A DNA stretch of 41,790 bases from Paraburkholderia madseniana (GTDB lineage Bacteria > Pseudomonadota > Gammaproteobacteria > Burkholderiales > Burkholderiaceae). A model generated the notes under the pieces. It searched no databases and was not told the DNA's origin. It saw nothing but the letters and a program-made list of their open reading frames with translations. Shown in pieces: positions 1-8,343 of the stretch. Made by a program: the position numbers and the translations under genes. The first letter of the stretch is position 1, and each line of letters opens with the position of its first letter. The stretch lies in assembly GCF_009690905.1 (NCBI RefSeq), contig NZ_VOSW01000082.1, positions 1-41,790 on the forward strand. The letters are read 5' to 3'.

Positions 1-108
1 GTCTTCATACAAGAGTGGCATTACCATGTACATACAGTGTGAGACTGAATATGAGATTGATATGCTTTGTTTTTTCAAGTTTTTTTTTTAGATGTGTATA
101 AGAGACAG
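1..108. other. Foreign lead-in and Nextera adapter (artefact)
   Basis: Positions 90-108 read AGATGTGTATAAGAGACAG, a perfect match to the 19-base Nextera/Tn5 mosaic end used in library preparation. Bases 1-89 are strikingly AT-rich, end in a run of ten T, and are unlike everything to the right. The simplest reading is a chimeric read end left in the assembly. A small minus-strand frame across the join encodes a peptide containing VSYTHLKKK, which is the translated adapter, not a protein. Genuine genomic sequence starts at about 109. Confidence 0.95.
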
Positions 109-116
109 CATTTGTG

Positions 117-145
117 TTGACGCACCTATTCCGCATGCGTACGAT
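117..145 (+). promoter_or_regulatory. Predicted sigma-70 promoter of the iron operon
   Basis: TTGACG at 117-122 and TACGAT at 140-145 are separated by exactly 17 bases, a good match to a sigma-70 promoter. A transcript would start near 152, leaving about 105 bases of leader before the porin start at 257. The promoter lies only 8 bases inside the adapter, so any regulator site further upstream is missing from this window. Confidence 0.55.
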
Positions 146-154
146 CTCGCCATC

Positions 155-186
155 TGCCGCATCAGGCGTCGCGAACCGATGCGGCA
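155..186 (+). other. Inverted repeat in the porin leader
   Basis: TGCCGCATC (155-163) and GATGCGGCA (178-186) form a perfect 9-base inverted repeat around a 14-base spacer, immediately after the predicted transcription start. It could be an mRNA hairpin or an operator. No T-run follows, so it is not a standard terminator. Confidence 0.45.
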
Positions 187-256
187 CATCGCAGGCACCT
201 GGTGACGTAGCGCCGCGATAGTCAGATCAGTCGATACAACACAAATAAGGATTTCG

Positions 257-1780
257 ATGAAGTTCGCTCAGTCCGTCGAGCCCGCCGTTCAGGCGCGCTC
301 GCTTCACGACTCCGCCATGCGCGGCGGCGCCGCGCGCCGTTCGCGTTTGCCTTCCTTGCGCCGCGCCGCGCTTTGCACGGCTTTCGCGTGGGCCTCGTTG
401 ACCGCCGGCGCGGTCATGGCGGAAGCCAATCCCGATGCCGCGCCGGAAGCGCCCGAAGCCGACCTGAACATCAAGGCGACGCAGACGAATCAGTGGACCG
501 GGTTCTGGAATCGCCCGACGATGCTCGGCGACATCGGCGGTCTGCGCCCCTGGCTGGGCAAATACGGCGTGACGTTCACGCTCACGGAAACCAGCGAAGT
601 GCTCGCCAATGTCCGCGGCGGTCTCGCGCGCGGCGCGGACTACGATGGCCTGACCACGGCGACCGTGCAGATGGACACGCAAAAGGCGTTCGGTTTGCCG
701 GGCGGCCTGTTCAACGTCAGCGCCTTGCAGATCCACGGGGCCAACCTCAGCGCCAACAAGCTCGGCACGCTGAATACGGCGAGCGGCATTGAAGCCCAGG
801 ACACGACCCGCCTGTGGGAACTGTGGTACCAGCAGTCGTTCCTGAACAAGCGCATCGACGTGAAGGTCGGTCAGCAAAGTATCGACCAGGAATTCATCAC
901 CAGTACGAATTCGGCGCTGTTCGTGAACACGATGTTCGGCTGGCCTGCCCTGCCGTCCTACGATATGCCGTCCGGCGGTCCCGCTTATCCGCTGGCCGAC
1001 CTCGGCGTGCGCGTGCGCGGACAGATCACGCCTTCGTTGACGGCGCTCGCCGGCGTATTCGACGGTGATCCGCTCGGCAACAACCCGAACAACAAGAGCG
1101 GCACCAACTTCAATCTGCACAACGGCACGCTGTTCATCGGCGAGTTGCAGTACGCGATCAACCAGCCGGCCGACGGCGAAATGGTCAGTGCGGGCGGCGG
1201 CGGTTTGCCCGGCACCTACAAGCTCGGCGTCTGGTACAACAACGGCAGCTTCGCCGATCAGCGCTTCGACAACACCGGCCTCTCGCTCGCGAACCCGGCG
1301 ACGACCGGCGTCGCGCAGAATCATCATGGCGACTATAGCTTCTACGCGGTTGCCGACCAGATGATCTGGCGCCAGGATCCGGACGAACCGCGCAGCCTCA
1401 ACGTCTTCGCGCGCGTGATGGGGGCGCCGGGCGACCGCAATCTGGTGAGCGTCGCGGCCAACCTCGGCATCGTGCTGAAGGCGCCGTTCGTCGGTCGCGA
1501 CAACGACAGCGCCGGCATCGCGCTCACCTACATCAAGATCGGCAACCACGCGAATGGTCTTGATCAGGATAACCTGGCATTCAGCGGCGGCCCCTACGGC
1601 GTGCGCACCAGCGAAACCACGCTCGAAGCGACCTACCAGTATCAGGTCAACCCGTGGTGGCAACTGCAGGCCGACGCTCAATATACGTTCAATGCCGGCG
1701 CCGGCCAGAACCCGAGCGATCCGACGCAGCCGCTGCGCAATACGTTCGTCATCGGCGTGCGGACCAACATTACGTTCTGA
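257..1780 (+). CDS. OprB-family carbohydrate-type porin
   Basis: This 507-residue protein resembles the OprB carbohydrate-selective porin family: an exported N-terminus, a segment WTGFWNRPTMLGDIGGLRPW at the start of the mature part, many alternating aromatic/polar beta strands, and a C-terminal strand ending in phenylalanine (TNITF). It should form an outer-membrane channel. The start has AAGG about 7 bases upstream. The n-region before the hydrophobic stretch (roughly residues 37-54) is unusually long; Met21 at 317 would give a more typical signal peptide but has no ribosome binding site. It is the first gene of a probable operon with a beta-propeller, a DyP peroxidase and an iron importer. 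The family is named for sugars, so the substrate is open; an iron chelate such as ferric citrate is an inference from context. Confidence 0.85.
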   Translation: MKFAQSVEPAVQARSLHDSAMRGGAARRSRLPSLRRAALCTAFAWASLTAGAVMAEANPDAAPEAPEADLNIKATQTNQWTGFWNRPTMLGDIGGLRPWLGKYGVTFTLTETSEVLANVRGGLARGADYDGLTTATVQMDTQKAFGLPGGLFNVSALQIHGANLSANKLGTLNTASGIEAQDTTRLWELWYQQSFLNKRIDVKVGQQSIDQEFITSTNSALFVNTMFGWPALPSYDMPSGGPAYPLADLGVRVRGQITPSLTALAGVFDGDPLGNNPNNKSGTNFNLHNGTLFIGELQYAINQPADGEMVSAGGGGLPGTYKLGVWYNNGSFADQRFDNTGLSLANPATTGVAQNHHGDYSFYAVADQMIWRQDPDEPRSLNVFARVMGAPGDRNLVSVAANLGIVLKAPFVGRDNDSAGIALTYIKIGNHANGLDQDNLAFSGGPYGVRTSETTLEATYQYQVNPWWQLQADAQYTFNAGAGQNPSDPTQPLRNTFVIGVRTNITF

Positions 1781-1880
1781 TGCCGTTCGCCATCACCACA
1801 CACGCTCAAGACCCATCGAATCCCATGCTTTCGATCATGACCGCAACTACCGCTTTGTGCGCAGGCACCGAGGCTCACTC

Positions 1881-3032
1881 ATGAACAATCCCACGCGCAA
1901 GTTTTCGCCGCGCGCCGCGCGCGCCCTGATCGCCGCCGCAGTCAGCACGGCCGCATTCGCGACGGCCGGCCTCGCGCACGCCGAACCGCAAGGTTTCCTC
2001 GAAACCGTCAAGCATCACACCACGCTGATCAACACCGTGCCGGGGAACGGCGACCAGAATCCGTACGCGGTGGTGGTCGCTCCGGTGACGGCAGGCACCG
2101 TCAAGCAAGGTGACGTCCTGGTCGGCAACTTCAATAACTCGACCAATCTGCAGGGTACCGGCAGCACGATCATCAACTATCACCCGGACACCAAGGAGAT
2201 GACGGTGTTCGCCACGGTGCCGCGCGATCTGAAGGAATGCCCGGGCGGCATCGGCCTGTCGACCGCGATGACGATGCTCAAGTCGGGCTACGTGATCGTC
2301 GGCAGCACGCCGAGCAATGACGGCACCACCGGCACCAAGGGCGCCGGCTGCCTGATCGTGATCGATCCGAACGGCAAGGTTGCATCGGCCATCAGCAGCC
2401 CGAATATCAACGATCCGTGGGGCAACATGGCGGTCGTCGATAACGGCACCAGCGCGACGCTGTTCGTCAGCAACGCCGGCTTCGGCGTGGGCGGTGCGAA
2501 CGGCAATCCGCCGGTGTTCAAGCAGGCCACCGTGCTGCGTCTGGACCTCGACGTGCCGGCCGGCAAGGCTCCCGTCGTCAAGAAGGAAACCGTGGTGGGC
2601 AGCGGCTTCGGCGCACAGGCCGATAAGGGCGTGTTCCTCGTCGGCCCGACCGGACTCGCGCTCTCGAACGATCAGAAACTGCTGTACGTGTCCGATGCAA
2701 TCGGCAACCGCATCACCGAAATCGACGAACCGATGACGCGCGACACCAGCGCAGGCGTGGGCCGCCAACTGACCGCCGACGGTCTGCTGCATCGCCCGCT
2801 TGCAATGGTCACCGCGCCGAACGGCCACCTGCTCGTCACGAACGCGCTGAACGGCCAGATCGTCGAAATCGATCCGGCCAGCGGCAAGCAGATCTACGCA
2901 CGCTGGATCGACACCGACAAGGCGCAATCGCCCCCGGGCAACGGCGACCTGTTCGGTCTCGCGATGACGCCTGAAGGCGACGGTTTCTACTACGTGCAGG
3001 ACGACGTGAACACCCTGGTGATCGCGAAGTAG
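1881..3032 (+). CDS. Secreted NHL/SMP-30-like beta-propeller protein
   Basis: A 383-residue exported protein. Residues 1-34 form a signal peptide ending AHA. The body has repeated blades with a recurring pattern: LFVSNAGFG, LLYVSDAIGNRITEIDEP and LLVTNALNGQIVEIDPASG, typical of NHL, YncE or SMP-30 type propellers. No catalytic residues can be assigned. The frame is open upstream to 1554, but the Met at 1881 precedes the signal peptide and has a weak GAGG upstream. It lies 100 bases after the porin and 85 before the peroxidase, all on one strand. It may be a periplasmic scaffold or chelate-binding partner; the function is not known from sequence. Confidence 0.8.
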   Translation: MNNPTRKFSPRAARALIAAAVSTAAFATAGLAHAEPQGFLETVKHHTTLINTVPGNGDQNPYAVVVAPVTAGTVKQGDVLVGNFNNSTNLQGTGSTIINYHPDTKEMTVFATVPRDLKECPGGIGLSTAMTMLKSGYVIVGSTPSNDGTTGTKGAGCLIVIDPNGKVASAISSPNINDPWGNMAVVDNGTSATLFVSNAGFGVGGANGNPPVFKQATVLRLDLDVPAGKAPVVKKETVVGSGFGAQADKGVFLVGPTGLALSNDQKLLYVSDAIGNRITEIDEPMTRDTSAGVGRQLTADGLLHRPLAMVTAPNGHLLVTNALNGQIVEIDPASGKQIYARWIDTDKAQSPPGNGDLFGLAMTPEGDGFYYVQDDVNTLVIAK

Positions 3033-3117
3033 ACGCAGCAAAGAAGGACGCAGATCCGGCCAACGAGCCGGAACGCAACCCAGGCATTCCCCACGGCCAA
3101 ATGAAGGTGAAGGAACC

Positions 3118-4506
3118 ATGGCAAACGATCAACCCCCGCGGCCCTCTCGGCGCGGTTTTCTGAGGGCCGGCAGTGCGGTGGTCGCAGCGGGCGCGAGCCT
3201 CGGTGCGACCGGCGTCGCCCAGGCCGCGCTCGGCAAGACGCCGGCGCACGGTGCCGATCCGCAGACGGCGGTCGAGCCGTTCTACGGCTTGCATCAAGGC
3301 GGCATCGTCACGCCCCAGCAGAGTCACACGTACGTTGCCGCGCTCGATCTGACGACCGAGAAACGCGAAGACGTGATCGCGCTGCTGCGTGCCTGGACCG
3401 ACGCTGCCGCGCGCCTGACGCAAGGCGCCACAGCCGCACCGCTGCCGACCGGCGCCGCGGCCAAAACAGCACTGGCAGACACAAAGATTGATACGCAGGT
3501 CGGCACGAAGTCCGATGCCAAGGCCAACGACACAGCCTACAGCCCGACCAACACCAAAGCCGCGCCCGATTCCGGCGACGTGCTCGGCCTCGGCCCATGC
3601 GGCCTGACGATCACGTTCGGTTTCGGCCCGGGTCTGTTCACGAAGGACGGCAAGGACCGCTACGGCCTCGCCTCGCGCCGCCCCGCCGCGCTCGTCGATC
3701 TGCCGCGCTTCAACGGCGACCAGCTCATCGCCGAAAAAACCGGCGGCGACCTGTACATCCAGGCCTGCGCGAACGATCAGCAGGTCGCGTTTCACGCGGT
3801 CCGGCAATTGGCGCGTCTCGCGTACGGCGCCGCAGCGATGCGTTGGGGCCAATCCGGTTTCCTGTCGGGTCCGCGCGGCCAGACGCCGCGCAATCTGATG
3901 GGCTTCAAGGACGGCACCAACAATCCGTCGACCGCGAAACCGCAGTTGATGAACGAATTAGTCTGGGCCGGCGCCACCGCCGACGCGCCCTGGATGGAAG
4001 GCGGCACCTACACCGTGGTACGGCGCATCCGCATCACGCTCGAACACTGGGACAACACTGAAGTCGACTTCCAGGAGCAGGTGTTCGGCCGTCACAAATA
4101 TAGCGGCGCGCCGATCGGCAAGAAAAACGAGTTCGACGCCGTGGACCTGAAGGAAGAGGACAAGGACGGCAATCCGGTGATTCCGGAGAACTCGCATGTG
4201 CGTCTGTCGAATCAGGCGAGCAACAACGGTGCGCAGATTCTGCGCCGCTCCTATTCGTACAACGACGGCACGAACTTCTACATCGAGCGCTGGCCGCCAT
4301 GGCGTCAGGAAACCGAATACGACGCGGGGCTGATTTTCGTGGCTCATCAGAGCGACCCGCGTACCGGCTTCATTCCGATCAACGACAAGCTCGCGAAGTT
4401 CGACATGATGAACCAGTTCACGACGCACGTAGGCAGCGCGGTGTTCGCGGTGCCGCCGGGCGCGAAGCCGGGTTCGTACATCGGCGCGGGGTTGTTCGAG
4501 ACGTAA
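3118..4506 (+). CDS. Tat-exported DyP-type haem peroxidase (EfeB-like)
   Basis: A 462-residue dye-decolourising peroxidase. Tat signal SRRGFL lies at residues 10-15, followed by a hydrophobic alanine-rich stretch ending near residue 37. The family motif GFKDG is at 262-266, with Asp265 the likely distal acid; the likely proximal haem ligand is His360 in SHVRLSN, and the catalytic arginine is in the LRRSY segment (376-377). The protein would fold with haem in the cytoplasm and act in the periplasm. EfeB relatives are linked to ferrous-iron oxidation or iron release from haem, which fits the iron importer encoded 93 bases downstream. Residues about 111-152 are a low-complexity Ala/Thr/Lys/Asp insert, longer than the equivalent loop in relatives as I recall them. 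The start has AAGGA 5-9 bases upstream. Confidence 0.92.
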   Translation: MANDQPPRPSRRGFLRAGSAVVAAGASLGATGVAQAALGKTPAHGADPQTAVEPFYGLHQGGIVTPQQSHTYVAALDLTTEKREDVIALLRAWTDAAARLTQGATAAPLPTGAAAKTALADTKIDTQVGTKSDAKANDTAYSPTNTKAAPDSGDVLGLGPCGLTITFGFGPGLFTKDGKDRYGLASRRPAALVDLPRFNGDQLIAEKTGGDLYIQACANDQQVAFHAVRQLARLAYGAAAMRWGQSGFLSGPRGQTPRNLMGFKDGTNNPSTAKPQLMNELVWAGATADAPWMEGGTYTVVRRIRITLEHWDNTEVDFQEQVFGRHKYSGAPIGKKNEFDAVDLKEEDKDGNPVIPENSHVRLSNQASNNGAQILRRSYSYNDGTNFYIERWPPWRQETEYDAGLIFVAHQSDPRTGFIPINDKLAKFDMMNQFTTHVGSAVFAVPPGAKPGSYIGAGLFET

Positions 4507-4599
4507 TGCAAGCCACGAAGTAAGTCGCAAAGCAAGCCGCCGGCCGCGAGGCAGGCGGCGCATCAAAGACCAACAACATCACTAACGGATTTTAGGATC

Positions 4600-5631
4600 A
4601 TGGCTCATTCCTGGTTTGGCACTCGCCTGCGCCTCGTCAGCAGCGCTGCCGCCCTCACGCTGGCCGCCTTCGCGACCGTACCGTCGACGGCCCACGCTGC
4701 GTCGATCACGCTCTACAACGCGCAGCACGAGCAGGTCGTCAATCTGCTCGCCAAGGACTTCGAAAAGCAGTCGGGCATTTCGGTGAAGATCCGCAACGGC
4801 GAAGGCCCGGCGATGGCCGCGCAAATCGTCGCGGAAGGTGCAGCGACGCCCGCCGACGTGTATTTCACGGAAAATTCGCCCGAGCTGACGCTGCTCGAAG
4901 AGAAAGGCCTCTTGAACAAGGTCGACGGTTCGACCCTCGCTACCGTGCCGGCGCGTTTCAACTCGCCGACCGGCGCATGGGTCGGCGTGACCGCGCGTGA
5001 AAGCGTGCTGGCCTACAACACGACCAAGCTGCAAGCATCGCAACTGCCGCAATCGCTGATCGACCTGGCCAAGCCAGAATGGAAAGGTAAGGTCGGCATT
5101 GCACCGAGCGACGCCGACTTCCTGCCGCTCGTGAGCGCCGTACTCGCGCTGAAGGGCGAAGCGCAAACCGTGCAATGGCTGAAGGGCCTGAAAGCCAACG
5201 CGCAGATTTTCGACGACGAAGAAGGCGTGGTCGCCGCGGTCAATCGTGGCGGCGTGGCTACCGGTGTGATCAACAACTACTACTGGGACCGTCTGCACGC
5301 CGAACTCGGCGACGCGAAAACCCGCAGCGCGGTTCATCACTTCGGCAACGGCGACGTCGGCGCGCTGGTGAACGTGTCGGGCGCGGCAGTGCTGAAGTCC
5401 GCGCACAACACGGACGGCGCGCAGAAGTTTCTCGCCTATCTGGTCGGCGAACGCGCGCAAAAGTTGATGGCGAACAGCCACGTCATGTTCGAATATCCGC
5501 TGCACGCAGGTGTCGCGCCGGACCCGATCCTCAAGCCCTTCGCTGAACTGAATCCACCGGCGCTGACGATCCAGCAACTCGGCGACGACAGCCAGGCAGG
5601 CAAGTTGCTGCGCCAGGCAGGCTTACTGTAA
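4600..5631 (+). CDS. fbpA: Ferric-iron ABC transporter, periplasmic binding protein
   Basis: A 343-residue solute-binding protein of the FbpA/SfuA/FutA type. The signal peptide ends at AHA (residue 33), and the mature chain begins ASITLYNAQHEQ, the usual first strand of this class. The segment NNYYWDRL carries the paired tyrosines that coordinate Fe(III) in the family. The stop codon directly abuts the ATG of the permease, so the two are translationally coupled. It would capture ferric iron in the periplasm, possibly that produced by the upstream peroxidase. Sulfate/thiosulfate-type binding proteins are related, but the tyrosine pair favours iron. Confidence 0.92.
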   Translation: MAHSWFGTRLRLVSSAAALTLAAFATVPSTAHAASITLYNAQHEQVVNLLAKDFEKQSGISVKIRNGEGPAMAAQIVAEGAATPADVYFTENSPELTLLEEKGLLNKVDGSTLATVPARFNSPTGAWVGVTARESVLAYNTTKLQASQLPQSLIDLAKPEWKGKVGIAPSDADFLPLVSAVLALKGEAQTVQWLKGLKANAQIFDDEEGVVAAVNRGGVATGVINNYYWDRLHAELGDAKTRSAVHHFGNGDVGALVNVSGAAVLKSAHNTDGAQKFLAYLVGERAQKLMANSHVMFEYPLHAGVAPDPILKPFAELNPPALTIQQLGDDSQAGKLLRQAGLL

Positions 5632-7236
5632 ATGAGCGATGCCGTGTCAGCCGGGCCTCCGGTTGTAACCCCCGCCCCGGCGCGCGCCCATTCGCGCGCG
5701 CCGCGCGGTTTGTTCGCGGCAGCAGCACTCAGCGCTTTGCTGGTGTTGCTGCCGATTGCGTTTACCTTCTGGCGCGCGGCGAGCTTCGGCATCGGCGAGG
5801 CGGTCGATCTGATCTTCCGGCCACTCGTCGGCGAACTGCTGGTCAACACGCTGCTGATCACCGTATCGACCACGCTCGTCTGCGCTGCCATCGGCACGGC
5901 GGCCGCATGGTTTGTCGAACGCACGCATTTGCCGGGACGTCGCATCTGGGCCGTACTCGCCGCCGCACCGCTCGCGATGCCGGCCTTCATCTCGAGCTAT
6001 GCCTGGGTGTCGCTGAGCCTGGATTTGCAAGACTTCAACGGCGCGTTGCTGGTGCTGAGCTCCGCGTATTTCCCGCTCGTTTATCTTCCGGTGGCCGCGG
6101 CGTTGCGCAGCATGGACCCGGCGCTCGAAGAAAGCGCGCGCGCGCTCGGCTGCAACCGCTGGACCACGTTCATTCGCGTCGTGCTGCCACAACTGCGCCC
6201 TGCGCTGCTCGGCGGCATGCTGCTGGTGGCACTCGGCGTGCTGTCTGAATTCGGCGCGTTTACGCTGCTGCGCTTTCGCACCTTCACCACGCAAATCTAC
6301 GCGGAATACCGCACCAGTTTCGACGGCGGTGGTGCTTCGCTGCTCGCGTGCCTGCTGATCGTGATCTGCCTCGTCGTGCTGGCCTTCGAGTTTCGGGTAC
6401 GCGGCGCGGCGCGTTATGAACGCGTCGATCGCGGCACACGTCGCGCGGTGTTGCGCTACGACCTCGGCGCGTGGCGTTGGGTCGTCGTCGCCGGTTTTGC
6501 CGCGCTTGCGATCGCAACGCTCGGTGTGCCGCTCGGCATGATCGGCTTCTGGCTTACGCAACCGGGCGCGGCCGCCGTCACCCCGGCTGACGTGTCGCCC
6601 GAACTGCTGTTCAACGCGACGATCTCGTCGCTCGGTTTCGGGCTCGCCGCCGCATTGCTGACCACGCTACTGGTGGTGCCGCTCGCGTTCCTGCTGGTGC
6701 GCTATCCGACGCGTTTCGCGACGCTGTTCGAACGCACCGTGTTTCTGGCACAAGGCATACCCGGGCTGGTGATCGCGCTGGCCATCGTGTCGCTCGCGGT
6801 GCATGCACTGCAACCGCTTTATCAAAGCGCGACGCTGCTGGTGATCGCTTACGCGATGCTGTTCATGCCGGTGGCACTGGTGAGCGTGCGCGCCGCCTTC
6901 ATGCAGGCGCAGCCACGTCTTGAAGAGACTGCGCGCGCACTCGGCCTGACCTGGTCGCAGACCCTGTTCCGCGTGGTGTTGCCGCTCGCGGGCCCTGGAC
7001 TCGGCGCGGCCGCGGCGATGGTGTTCATTTCGGTCGTCACCGAGCTGAATGCGACGCTGCTGCTCTCTCCCATCGACACGCAAACACTCGCGACCCAGGT
7101 CTGGGCCGACACGTCGACAATGGCGTTCGCCGCCGCCGCGCCCTATGCGGCGTTGCTCACCGGCATTTCGCTGTTCGCCTCCGGCCTCCTGTTCGCATTG
7201 CTCGGCAAATCGGCATTACTCGGCGAGCGCAGCTGA
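5632..7236 (+). CDS. fbpB: Ferric-iron ABC transporter, fused permease
   Basis: A 534-residue inner-membrane permease with two homologous halves, the normal arrangement for FbpB/SfuB. Each half has a cytoplasmic EAA loop that docks the ATPase: EESARALGCNRWTTFIRVVL in the first half and EETARALGLTWSQTLFRVVL in the second. About twelve hydrophobic helices are visible, starting near residue 28. The ATG follows the fbpA stop with no gap and the ATPase starts 39 bases downstream, so it is the middle gene of a tightly coupled importer. Confidence 0.93.
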   Translation: MSDAVSAGPPVVTPAPARAHSRAPRGLFAAAALSALLVLLPIAFTFWRAASFGIGEAVDLIFRPLVGELLVNTLLITVSTTLVCAAIGTAAAWFVERTHLPGRRIWAVLAAAPLAMPAFISSYAWVSLSLDLQDFNGALLVLSSAYFPLVYLPVAAALRSMDPALEESARALGCNRWTTFIRVVLPQLRPALLGGMLLVALGVLSEFGAFTLLRFRTFTTQIYAEYRTSFDGGGASLLACLLIVICLVVLAFEFRVRGAARYERVDRGTRRAVLRYDLGAWRWVVVAGFAALAIATLGVPLGMIGFWLTQPGAAAVTPADVSPELLFNATISSLGFGLAAALLTTLLVVPLAFLLVRYPTRFATLFERTVFLAQGIPGLVIALAIVSLAVHALQPLYQSATLLVIAYAMLFMPVALVSVRAAFMQAQPRLEETARALGLTWSQTLFRVVLPLAGPGLGAAAAMVFISVVTELNATLLLSPIDTQTLATQVWADTSTMAFAAAAPYAALLTGISLFASGLLFALLGKSALLGERS

Positions 7237-7275
7237 ACGTCGCGCGCCCTCGCCCGCTTTTTCCATCGGATTTTC

Positions 7276-8334
7276 ATGAGCGAACTTCGTATCCGCGGCC
7301 TGCAAAAATCGTTCGACGGCCATCCGGTGCTGCACGGCATCGATCTCTCCGTCGAACGCGGCACGCTGCTCGCGCTGCTCGGACCGTCCGGCAGCGGCAA
7401 GACCACCTTGCTGCGGCTGTTGTGCGGCTTCGAACGCGCGGATCGTGGCAGCGTCGAAATCGACGGCCGCCTCGTTGCTGGCGACAACCTGCATGTGCCT
7501 TCCGAGCAGCGCCACATCGGCTATGTGCCGCAGGAAGGTGCGCTGTTTCCGCATCTGTCCGTGGCGGACAACATCGTGTTCGGCTTGCCGCGGACGCAGC
7601 GGCGCGCACGTCATCGGGTGGCTGAATTGCTGGAGCTGGTCGGCTTGCCCGCGAACTTCGGCGCTCGCGCGCCGCAGCAGTTATCGGGCGGTCAGCAGCA
7701 GCGTGTGGCGTTGGCTCGCGCGCTCGCGCCGTCGCCGACGCTGGTGATGCTCGACGAACCTTTCTCCTCGCTCGACGCCGCCTTGCGGCTCGAAACGCGG
7801 CAAGCGGTGGCAAGCGCCCTGGCCGCGACGGGCGCAACGGCGGTCCTTGTCACGCACGATCAATCGGAAGCGCTGTCGCTCGGTCACGAGGTTGCGGTGC
7901 TGTGGAACGGCCGGCTGATCCAGACCGCCACGCCGGAGACGCTGTACCGCCGGCCGGTGACGCGTGAACTCGCGTCGTTCGTCGGTGAAGCGGTGTTGTT
8001 GCCGGGCGTCGTCAAGCACGATCGCGTCGACTGCGAGCTCGGCGACTTGGCGCTGTGCGAGCCGATGGGCAATGGCGCAGTCGATGTGATGGTGCGGCCT
8101 GAACAGATCCGTCTGCTGCGTGCTGAAGAAACGATGCCGAATGGCGTGGCGTCCTATGACGCCGTCGTGCAGGAGGTGATCTTTCAGGGGCAGGACGCGG
8201 GCGTCGCGCTGCAATTGCAGTCCGGCGCGCGGACCGTGGTGCGCGCTCGCGTGCCGGGTTATCTGTCGCCGCGGCCGGGCGAACACGTGCGGCTTGCGGT
8301 GGATGGTGAAGTGACGGCTTATCCGCGTAGTTGA
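7276..8334 (+). CDS. fbpC: Ferric-iron ABC transporter, ATPase
   Basis: A 352-residue ABC ATPase. Walker A GPSGSGKTT is at 36-44, followed by the signature LSGGQQQR, Walker B LVMLDEP, D-loop SSLD and the switch histidine in VLVTHD. A C-terminal TOBE-like region of about 110 residues follows, as in FbpC and other importers of this class. It powers the fused permease just upstream. It ends the iron operon; the next gene, on the opposite strand, ends 9 bases away, so any terminator must lie inside coding sequence. Confidence 0.93.
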   Translation: MSELRIRGLQKSFDGHPVLHGIDLSVERGTLLALLGPSGSGKTTLLRLLCGFERADRGSVEIDGRLVAGDNLHVPSEQRHIGYVPQEGALFPHLSVADNIVFGLPRTQRRARHRVAELLELVGLPANFGARAPQQLSGGQQQRVALARALAPSPTLVMLDEPFSSLDAALRLETRQAVASALAATGATAVLVTHDQSEALSLGHEVAVLWNGRLIQTATPETLYRRPVTRELASFVGEAVLLPGVVKHDRVDCELGDLALCEPMGNGAVDVMVRPEQIRLLRAEETMPNGVASYDAVVQEVIFQGQDAGVALQLQSGARTVVRARVPGYLSPRPGEHVRLAVDGEVTAYPRS

Positions 8335-8343
8335 GCGGCGCGG

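Noticed and set aside
227..1681. 484-residue minus-strand open frame opposite the porin
   Set aside because: It is an antisense shadow created by high third-position GC; the plus strand encodes a clear OprB-like porin and the antisense peptide is Arg/Ala/Val-rich with no domain.
1875..3852. Long minus-strand frames opposite the propeller and peroxidase genes
   Set aside because: Same GC-driven effect; the plus strand has signal peptides, catalytic motifs and ribosome binding sites.
4582..5577. 331-residue minus-strand frame opposite fbpA
   Set aside because: Antisense shadow; the plus strand is an evident iron-binding protein.
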